From M3007 sp041741155 (GTDB lineage: Bacteria > Bacteroidota > Bacteroidia > Chitinophagales > Saprospiraceae), in assembly GCA_041741155.1 (NCBI GenBank), contig JBGSKO010000152.1, forward strand, positions 1-21,823: 21,823 nt of DNA, read 5' to 3'. The notes under the pieces are model-generated. The model was not told where the DNA came from. It ran no database searches and worked only from the letters and a program-made list of their open reading frames with translations. A program made the position numbers and the translations under genes. Of the stretch, positions 7,762 to 13,575 are shown in pieces. Position 1 is the stretch's first letter; the number at the start of each line of letters is the position of its first letter.

Positions 7762-7843
7762 GCCGTGCGCGGGTCTTTTGACCCCGCACAACATCAACTG
7801 ATAATCAACCGTTTTGCGCGGGGTCAAAAGACCCACGCGCGGC
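7762..7843. repeat. 30-bp imperfect inverted repeat (REP/MITE-like)
   Basis: Arms 7762-7791 and 7814-7843 pair at 27 of 30 positions around a 22-nt loop. The three mismatches (7766/7839, 7770/7835, 7788/7817) are all transitions; the first gives a wobble pair in a plus-strand RNA and the other two would give wobble pairs in a minus-strand RNA. Each arm also contains its own small palindrome, GGGTC-TTTT-GACCC or its complement. It sits between divergent genes, so it is not a simple 3'-end terminator. Confidence 0.85.
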
Positions 7844-7938
7844 ATTTCAAGGTTGATAAAAACACCGTTGACTCAGCTTAAGGAATACGCTCGCTAAAAC
7901 ACAAAAAAACACAAACTATAGATTTTTTTCAAACAACC

Positions 7939-7946
7939 TACATTTG
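7939..7946 (+). promoter_or_regulatory. -7 promoter element for the 482-aa gene
   Basis: TACATTTG is a perfect TAnnTTTG match followed by CCGC. It ends 18 nt before the ATG at 7965. The alternative TTG start at 7944 lies inside this element, which argues against it. Confidence 0.55.
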
Positions 7947-7964
7947 CCGCAAACGCGACAAACC

Positions 7965-9413
7965 ATGCGCAAGACCAAATTACTCGATACGCTGCGAGCG
8001 CTTAACACCCGCGAACGTACCTGGTGGCGGGAGTACGTTCACTCGGACTTTGTCAACAAACATACCGCCCTGCGTGCACTGGCCGACTATACTCTGGCCC
8101 ATGCCCCGGATTTCAGCGCCGACGCGCTCGACAAACGCCGGGTATTTGCCCATCTGTTTGGTGCAGAAACACCGTTCGACGAGTTCAAAATCAACAACCT
8201 CGTATCGGACCTGTACGAACTGCTGCTCCGGTTCCTGGCGTACACGTTGCAAGACGCGGAGCCTATCGAACGGCAACTCGCAGCCGCCGACGCCTTGCTG
8301 GCCCGCAACCTCGACGCCCAGGCTTCCGGCGTTTTGGCCAGGTGCCGCCTCCTGCTGGATCGGCGGCCCGATCAAACCGCCCGCCGACAGTTTCTGGAAT
8401 TGCACTGGTGGGAAGCCACCGAACTGCTCGACAGCCGCCGCGCCCGCCGAATAGCCAGCGAGCACTTGTACCGACAGGCCGAAGCCAACGACATTGCCTT
8501 TGTTCTGGAAAAAATGCGTCTCGGGGCAGCCATGCTAAGCCGCCACGGACTGGCCATACTCCAGGCCGACGAGCGTCCGCGCTGGCTACCCGCCATCCGC
8601 CAATGGTGCGTGGAAGAGCCGATGCTGGCCGGCCTGCCCGCCGTACAGGTCTATCGCGCTGCGCTTGATCTGCTGGAGCGGCCCGCAGCCGACACCTTTA
8701 CCACACTGACCGAAGCGCTGGACGCGCACTACACCCTATTTGGAAAAGATGAACTGGCAGCCTTGTACCAGTACGCGCTGAACTATTGCATCCGCTGCAT
8801 CAATGATGGGCAAAACGGCGCCTACCCACAAGCATTGGCACTCTACCGGGCGGCGCTCAACCGCGATGTGCTACTGCGCCAGGGGCGACTCACGCAGTGG
8901 ACTTACAAGAATATCACCACGACGGGGCTGCGCAGCGGCGCGTTCGACTGGACGGAGCGTTTCCTGCACGAATACCGGGACCGCCTGCCGCCCGCCGAGC
9001 GCGACAATGCTTTCGCATACAACCTCGCCGCTTTGTTTTTTGAAAAGAAAGCATTCGACGCCACACTGCAAACCCTGCAAAACGTCGAATTCACGGATTT
9101 TACCTACCACTTGGGCGCTAAAATCCTGCAACTTAAAAGCTACTACCTGCTCGGGGAAACGGAAGCCCTGCACGCCCTGCTGGACGCGGCCAAACAACTG
9201 CTGCGGCGCAACCGTAGCCTGTCTGCTTTTGGAAAAACGGCCAACCTGAATTTTTTACGCCTGCTGCGCCAGGTACACGTCTGGAAAGAGGGCGAAAGAC
9301 GGGTTTCACCCGATCGGCAAAAAACGCAGCGCCTTGCTCTGCGGAACAAGGCGCTGCAAACACAACCACTGGCAAATAAAGAATGGCTGCTGGAAATATT
9401 AGAGGCTGAATAA
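7965..9413 (+). CDS. Conserved Bacteroidota protein of unknown function, alpha-helical
   Basis: This 482-residue protein starts MRKTKLLDTLRALNTRERTW. It has no signal peptide or membrane segment, so it is probably cytoplasmic. The sequence is rich in Leu, Ala and Arg, with amphipathic helices throughout and TPR-like spacing in the second half (for example ALYQYALNYC, then YPQALALYRAALNR). Similar Saprospiria proteins of about this length come to mind, but none with a known function. The start is set by the promoter element inside the only upstream alternative. Its stop is 4 bp from the stop of the convergent gene at 9418, with no terminator between, so the two transcripts probably overlap at their 3' ends. 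A scaffold or protein-binding role is only a guess from the helical repeats. Confidence 0.85.
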   Translation: MRKTKLLDTLRALNTRERTWWREYVHSDFVNKHTALRALADYTLAHAPDFSADALDKRRVFAHLFGAETPFDEFKINNLVSDLYELLLRFLAYTLQDAEPIERQLAAADALLARNLDAQASGVLARCRLLLDRRPDQTARRQFLELHWWEATELLDSRRARRIASEHLYRQAEANDIAFVLEKMRLGAAMLSRHGLAILQADERPRWLPAIRQWCVEEPMLAGLPAVQVYRAALDLLERPAADTFTTLTEALDAHYTLFGKDELAALYQYALNYCIRCINDGQNGAYPQALALYRAALNRDVLLRQGRLTQWTYKNITTTGLRSGAFDWTERFLHEYRDRLPPAERDNAFAYNLAALFFEKKAFDATLQTLQNVEFTDFTYHLGAKILQLKSYYLLGETEALHALLDAAKQLLRRNRSLSAFGKTANLNFLRLLRQVHVWKEGERRVSPDRQKTQRLALRNKALQTQPLANKEWLLEILEAE

Positions 9414-9417
9414 AACT

Positions 9418-11550
9418 TTATCGTGCCACAACCAACCGGGCGTGTACCGCTTTGCCGGTCTTTAGCACAACCCGCAGGTAGTATACGCCTTCGGGAAATT
9501 GATTCGTATTCAATTGGCCTTGCACCAACTCGTCGGCATCGAACGTCCGGACAAGTTGCCCATTCGACTGAAACACGCTTCCCGATAGGGCTGTTTCTCC
9601 GGCTACTGACCAAAAGACGAGGTCAATTGCCGGGTTTGGTCGCACTGTCATTTGAATTGTCCCAGCTGTTTTTTCACCTGTGCTGGTCATCTGTGAAACA
9701 GTTGCCGTGGCCGTAAGGGTGCAGCCCTTAGCGTCCGTAACGGTACAGGTGTAGTTTCCGGCGGAAAGATTGATTGCTGTTTGGGTAGTTTGCGGCGGGG
9801 TTGTGCTCCACAGGTGGCTATACGGGGCGGTTCCACCGGCAGCATTGGCTGTAGCCGTACCGTTTGCCGCTGTGCCGGCTTCCGGTGTGGAAGCGGTGGC
9901 GGCGGAAAGCGCCATGGGCTGGCTTACGTTCACTGTTAGCGTTCCGACAGCGCCTTCGGCATCGGTGACCGTTACTTTATACGTTCCGGCGGGTAAGTTG
10001 GTCGGTTCGAGACCCGACACCCAGGACGGTTCCCAAATGGCGCTGAATGGCGCTGTACCTTCCGCTCCGACAGCCACGGAGATAGCGCCTGTCGAATCGC
10101 CAAAACAAGTTGCCGGAGTAGTCACGGCCGAAACACTGATCGGAATAGCCAGGGACCAAAGTTCTGTTCCTGCCGTTTCATTGGTTGCCCAGAAAATCAG
10201 TTTTTTTTCGAGTGAAATAAACGGGCCGGGGTTAGAGCTACCGGAGCCGGCATAAATATTGGCCACCAGTTTGGTACCATTTGCCGTACCGTCGCTTTCC
10301 ATCAACTCAATACCATTTGGAGTGGATTCTGCGCCGAAATACAATTTTCCGACATGCACATACAGATAGGTTGGGAAGTAAAATGAGCCAGAAAAGCCAG
10401 GATATACATCTTTTACCAAGCCGGTGCCCGAAGCAGTGCCATCGGATTTCCACAGTTCGATCCCGGTCGTATCGTTGTTGTATTTGTAAAAAACGGAATT
10501 TCCCAGTACGGCAAAATTTTGGGGTGCATAGCCATTGGAGCCGGCAGCCGGCGAGGCATTTTTGACCATAACCGTACCGGCAGTCGTGCCATCCGTTTTC
10601 CACAGTTCAATGCCGTTTGAGTCGTCTATTGCGGAGAAAAGGGCAATATCGCCCAAACGAATGAAGCGATTTTCAAAGGTCTTGGGTTGTGTTTCAAAGC
10701 TACTTGTGGAGAACGTACCCACACTATTAGTCTTGATGTCTTTGACCAACACCGTGCCGGCAGCCGTGCCGTCCGTTTTCCACAATTCTTCATCATGTAC
10801 ACCATCGTCGGCGGTAAAAATGAGCGTACTTCCGATCGAACGCAGGTTGGCGGGGCTACTCCCGAATCCTCCCGGATAAATATCCTTCACGAGTACCGTA
10901 CCGGCGGTTGTACCGTCCGTTTTCCACAGTTCTTCCCCCTGTGCCGCCCACGCAGTGAAATAAAGAATGCCATTGTACTCTTCAAATTCGTGGGGAAAGC
11001 TGCTAACGCTCCCGGTGTCAATATCCCGAACCAGTTTGGTTCCGGCTTCTGTGCCATCGCTCGACCACAGTTCGTACCCGTTAACACCGTTATCGGCGCT
11101 GAAATACAACTTGCCGTTAAAAACAGCGTAGAAATTCGGGTTGTTGATAAAGGCATCTTTAGACCCCGGGTTAATATCTTTGACCAAAACCGTACCGGCT
11201 GTTGTGCCGTCGGTGCGCCAGAGTTCGAGTCCGCTGACACCGTCATCTGCCGTAAAAAGTAAAAAACTACCCACGACATAAAAATTGCTCAGGCGACTGT
11301 ACGAAAAACTCGGGTTGATCTCCTTGACCATTTCGGTGCCGGCAACCGTTCCGTCTGTTCTCCAGAGATCTGCTCCGTACGCAGCATTGCCCGCAGCGAA
11401 ATAAATGTAGTCTCCAAAACGCACCATGGCGTTGTCCGGATAGAAATAAGATGAGCTGATGCCAGGGTTGATGTCTTTCAACAACAAGGGTTGGCTAAAT
11501 AAGGGTGCCGACAGAGTCAGGCAAAGCAAAAAGCAGGCAAATTGTTTCAT
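9418..11550 (-). CDS. T9SS-secreted protein with ELWxxDGT repeats and SprB-like domains
   Basis: This 710-residue protein has a signal peptide at 1-20 (ending LFSQ). Residues 20-470 carry eight copies of a motif like ELWKTDGTTAGTVLVKDI, at about 61, 109, 160, 207, 255, 315, 365 and 415, plus a final ELWSL; spacing is about 48-60 residues, suggesting a beta-propeller-like fold. Two SprB-like domains follow (about 471-545 and 546-620, ending TVTDAEG and TVTDAKGC). Residues 636-710 (VRPNPAIDLVFWS to HARLVVAR) form a T9SS sorting domain. A surface or secreted adhesive function is likely from the architecture; no enzyme motif is seen. It has its own possible promoter, and a terminator for the preceding gene lies just upstream, so it is probably monocistronic. 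Confidence 0.87.
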   Translation of the reverse strand: MKQFACFLLCLTLSAPLFSQPLLLKDINPGISSSYFYPDNAMVRFGDYIYFAAGNAAYGADLWRTDGTVAGTEMVKEINPSFSYSRLSNFYVVGSFLLFTADDGVSGLELWRTDGTTAGTVLVKDINPGSKDAFINNPNFYAVFNGKLYFSADNGVNGYELWSSDGTEAGTKLVRDIDTGSVSSFPHEFEEYNGILYFTAWAAQGEELWKTDGTTAGTVLVKDIYPGGFGSSPANLRSIGSTLIFTADDGVHDEELWKTDGTAAGTVLVKDIKTNSVGTFSTSSFETQPKTFENRFIRLGDIALFSAIDDSNGIELWKTDGTTAGTVMVKNASPAAGSNGYAPQNFAVLGNSVFYKYNNDTTGIELWKSDGTASGTGLVKDVYPGFSGSFYFPTYLYVHVGKLYFGAESTPNGIELMESDGTANGTKLVANIYAGSGSSNPGPFISLEKKLIFWATNETAGTELWSLAIPISVSAVTTPATCFGDSTGAISVAVGAEGTAPFSAIWEPSWVSGLEPTNLPAGTYKVTVTDAEGAVGTLTVNVSQPMALSAATASTPEAGTAANGTATANAAGGTAPYSHLWSTTPPQTTQTAINLSAGNYTCTVTDAKGCTLTATATVSQMTSTGEKTAGTIQMTVRPNPAIDLVFWSVAGETALSGSVFQSNGQLVRTFDADELVQGQLNTNQFPEGVYYLRVVLKTGKAVHARLVVAR

Positions 11551-11564
11551 GGATGAATTATTAG

Positions 11565-11572
11565 CAAAGTCA
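11565..11572 (-). promoter_or_regulatory. Possible -7 element for the ELWxxDGT-repeat protein
   Basis: TGACTTTG followed by C on the minus strand differs from TAnnTTTG at one position and lies 14 nt before the ATG at 11550. A TTTG occurs upstream but with spacing of only about 15 nt. Confidence 0.35.
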
Positions 11573-11601
11573 ACGTTACAAAATTGTCAAATTTGATCTT
11601 C

Positions 11602-11648
11602 GATAAAAACACGAGAGGTTTCTGGTGAATTGCTCATCCAGAAACCTC
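11602..11648 (-). terminator. Intrinsic terminator after the 54-aa membrane protein
   Basis: GAGGTTTCTGG (11615-11625) and CCAGAAACCTC (11638-11648) form an 11-bp perfect stem with a 12-nt loop. On the minus strand the stem is followed by TCGTGTTTTTATC, a T-rich tail. It begins 28 nt after the stop of the gene at 11677-11841 and separates it from the next minus-strand gene. Confidence 0.75.
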
Positions 11649-11676
11649 CCAAAAATAAAACAAGCCTTTTGTGGCA

Positions 11677-11841
11677 CTACAAACGTCCCATCGCTCCAGC
11701 TAAGGACGTGAACACAAACGGGAAACCGACCCACACCCATTCAGGCGATACGAAAAGCAGGGCGAGCGTGCCGATCAGGCTGACGATGAACAGGAGCCAG
11801 TCGCGCCCGCGGTTTTCAGTGTATTCTTCATTTTTGCTCAT
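11677..11841 (-). CDS. 54-residue membrane protein, unknown function
   Basis: The protein starts MSKNEEYTENRGRDW and has two hydrophobic segments, at about residues 15-31 and 35-50, separated by SPEW, so it should form a short hairpin in the inner membrane with a charged N-terminal tail. The ATG at 11841 is chosen because a perfect -7 element lies 26 nt upstream; the frame remains open further upstream but only through a repeat and the promoter. An intrinsic terminator follows, so this is a complete small transcription unit. No family is recognised. Promoter, terminator and sensible composition together argue that it is a real gene. Confidence 0.7.
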   Translation of the reverse strand: MSKNEEYTENRGRDWLLFIVSLIGTLALLFVSPEWVWVGFPFVFTSLAGAMGRL

Positions 11842-11867
11842 GATGCGATCAAATTTTGGTACGGCGG

Positions 11868-11875
11868 CAAAGGTA
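11868..11875 (-). promoter_or_regulatory. -7 promoter element of the 54-aa gene
   Basis: TACCTTTG on the minus strand is a perfect TAnnTTTG match, followed by CCGCC. The usual -33 position falls inside a 9-bp tandem repeat and shows no TTTG. Confidence 0.6.
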
Positions 11876-11880
11876 AAAAA

Positions 11881-11926
11881 AGGTTTATGAGGGTTTATAG
11901 GGTTTATGAGGTTTATGAGGGGTTTG
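11881..11926 (-). repeat. Imperfect 9-10 bp tandem repeat upstream of a promoter
   Basis: About four units resembling CCTCATAAA (minus strand), some with an extra C, run from just upstream of the -7 element at 11868-11875. The repeat covers the usual -33 region. Unit length matches the repeat in the acylase gene, and both units begin CCTCA. Confidence 0.75.
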
Positions 11927-11971
11927 TGCACAAGTCGGGTGCAGACCTTATTAACCCTCAACTGAATCCCT

Positions 11972-11979
11972 TTTCTTTG
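11972..11979 (+). promoter_or_regulatory. Weak -7 element before the asparaginase-domain gene
   Basis: TTTCTTTG followed by CGCC differs from TAnnTTTG at one position but matches the extended C-rich tail seen at other promoters here. It lies 41 nt before the ATG at 12021. Confidence 0.3.
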
Positions 11980-12020
11980 CGCCGCGCAAAACCACCACAC
12001 GAAAAGCGCCCAACCAGAAT

Positions 12021-12515
12021 ATGATCCAGGTTTTTGTCACCGGCGGCACCTTCGACAAGGAGTACAATTACATCACCGGCGAGTTGTTTTTCAAGGATAC
12101 CCACCTCAAGGAAATGTTTGACCGCGGTCGCTGCGAAGTCAAAGTGGAAATCCGAACACTCATGATGGTTGACTCGCTCGACATGGGCGAGGACGAGCAC
12201 TCTATTATCGTCTATAACTGCCGGAAAACCGAGGCCAACCGCATTCTGCTCACCCACGGCACCGACCGCATGGTGGACACCGCCCGGGTACTCGCCGAAG
12301 CCAATATTGACGGAAAAACCATCGTGCTCACCGGGGCTATGGTTCCGTATGCGTTCGGTATGTCGTCCGACGGGTTCTTCAACCTCGGCAGCGCGCTGGC
12401 ATTTGTACAGGTACTACCTCCCGGCGTATATGTCGTGATGAACGGCCGCTATTTCCCCTGGAACCAGGTGCGGAAAAACCGGCAGACAGGCACCTTTGAG
12501 GAAATTGAAGGGTAG
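12021..12515 (+). CDS. Standalone asparaginase N-terminal domain protein
   Basis: This 164-residue protein matches only the N-terminal catalytic domain of bacterial L-asparaginases (PF00710), which hydrolyse asparagine to aspartate and ammonia. TGGTFDK (7-13) carries the nucleophile-type Thr10; THGTDRM (78-84) carries Thr81 and Asp82; Lys99 in GKTIVLTGAM fits the catalytic lysine; Asp51-Ser52 and SSDGFFNLGSAL also fit. Full-length enzymes have about 330 residues, so the C-terminal domain is absent; the reading frame ends cleanly at a TAG without similarity continuing in the bases after it. There is no signal peptide, so it should be cytoplasmic. Short family members exist in other Bacteroidota, so this is probably a true family rather than a truncation. 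Whether it is an active asparaginase is uncertain. It is convergent with the next gene. Confidence 0.88.
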   Translation: MIQVFVTGGTFDKEYNYITGELFFKDTHLKEMFDRGRCEVKVEIRTLMMVDSLDMGEDEHSIIVYNCRKTEANRILLTHGTDRMVDTARVLAEANIDGKTIVLTGAMVPYAFGMSSDGFFNLGSALAFVQVLPPGVYVVMNGRYFPWNQVRKNRQTGTFEEIEG

Positions 12516-12540
12516 GCTTTTCTCTGCGGTAAAAACCCAC

Positions 12541-12837
12541 TCACTCCAAAAACTCGAACCGCCCGCCGAAAATAACCGCATACAGCAGCGCCGACACCAG
12601 CGGGGCCAGCACACTCAGCCCCATCAGCCAGAAATACCACCTCGGCACTTTCGAGCGTTCGATGGCCTCGGAAAGCATTGCAACGATGAGTACAGCCGAT
12701 ACGATAGCCGCAATAATGAGCGTTAACAGCGCGGCCAAATAGTCGTTCAGCAGCCAAAAGGCCAGCCAGAAGGCCGTCTCCAACAAAAATATTTCGAGCA
12801 AGGACAACCGGAATCCCGATTTCTGTTCTTTCTGCAT
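12541..12837 (-). CDS. 98-residue integral membrane protein, unknown function
   Basis: From the ATG at 12837 the protein starts MQKEQKSGFRLSLLEIFLLE. It has three hydrophobic stretches, at about 12-32, 34-57 and 67-90, with a conserved-looking ERSKVPRWYFWLM between the second and third. Similar small proteins seem familiar from Saprospiria, but no function is known to me. A start at 12867 would add ten residues; I prefer 12837 because AAGATTTGCGGCACTATG upstream resembles the short-leader promoter arrangement of trxB. It is divergent from the DUF6794 gene and convergent with the asparaginase-domain gene, so it is a single-gene unit. Confidence 0.75.
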   Translation of the reverse strand: MQKEQKSGFRLSLLEIFLLETAFWLAFWLLNDYLAALLTLIIAAIVSAVLIVAMLSEAIERSKVPRWYFWLMGLSVLAPLVSALLYAVIFGGRFEFLE

Positions 12838-12905
12838 AGTGCCGCAAATCTTGAATAAAATTTTCATTCGTTAATCCCCATTTTTTTACCCGACATCGTA
12901 TCGTT

Positions 12906-13535
12906 ATGAAACACCTCTGCTACACGCTTCTGCTCTTCCTCGTATCTTCCACTACCGGCGTTCTTTTTGCACAACAATACGACCCACCGAACAGCCAGGA
13001 CGAGTTTGAGCGCCAATATCAGGAGCGCATCAAAAAAGATCGCCTCGGCGGGGTGTACATCCCCCGCAACCTCGACGACGCCCTGGTTCAACTCAACAAA
13101 CTTACCTCGGAAGAGTCGCGAAAACTGTTCAAATCCATCCCTGAAGACACCGTCTGCCAGATTATGCACAACCGCCTCGGGCAATGGATGATTTCGAACT
13201 GGAGTTTTTACGAAGGCTCCCGACTGTCCAATTACCTGCGCAGCGCGGGGGTCACGTACCCCGACGACATGGCCGACTTTCTCATCCTCGCCTTCCACCG
13301 ACACCTGAACGGGCACCCGGTCCCAATCAAGGAACTGGCCATTGAGTTCAAAGAAAAACGCAAAAAGGCGTGGAAAAAAGAGCGCATCAAAGGCACGGTC
13401 ATTCAGGAGGAAGTACGCAAGCGCCCGAAACCGGAAGACGCCGAAAACCAGCCCGACACATCCGACCAACCCGCGCCGAAATCGGCGCCAAACCCGACAA
13501 AAGCGACGCCAAAAGGTCCGGGCGAAAAGCAATAA
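12906..13535 (+). CDS. DUF6794-containing secreted protein
   Basis: This 209-residue protein has a signal peptide at 1-23 (ending LFAQ), so it should be exported to the periplasm or anchored at an envelope surface. Residues about 48-137 match the DUF6794 pattern as I know it: VYIPRNLDDALVQLNKL, then MHNRLGQWMISNWSFYEGS and YPDDMADFLILAFHRHLNG. The tail (about 145-209) is highly charged and then rich in Pro, Lys and Ala, probably disordered. The function of DUF6794 is unknown. It lies 40 bp upstream of topA, which has its own promoter element, so co-transcription is possible but not required. Confidence 0.85.
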   Translation: MKHLCYTLLLFLVSSTTGVLFAQQYDPPNSQDEFERQYQERIKKDRLGGVYIPRNLDDALVQLNKLTSEESRKLFKSIPEDTVCQIMHNRLGQWMISNWSFYEGSRLSNYLRSAGVTYPDDMADFLILAFHRHLNGHPVPIKELAIEFKEKRKKAWKKERIKGTVIQEEVRKRPKPEDAENQPDTSDQPAPKSAPNPTKATPKGPGEKQ

Positions 13536-13558
13536 GTTGGCTGGTTTGAAAAACCGCT

Positions 13559-13566
13559 TACTTTTG
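13559..13566 (+). promoter_or_regulatory. -7 promoter element of topA with a very short leader
   Basis: TACTTTTG followed by CCCCC is a perfect TAnnTTTG match ending only 9 nt before the topA ATG. Transcription should start about 4-7 nt after the box, leaving a leader of a few bases and no room for a Shine-Dalgarno site. Confidence 0.6.
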
Positions 13567-13575
13567 CCCCCGATT

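Noticed and set aside
13342..13575. Upstream extension of topA by 78 codons
   Set aside because: The extension overlaps the DUF6794 gene in another frame, is extremely Lys/Arg-rich, and precedes the canonical family start and its promoter.
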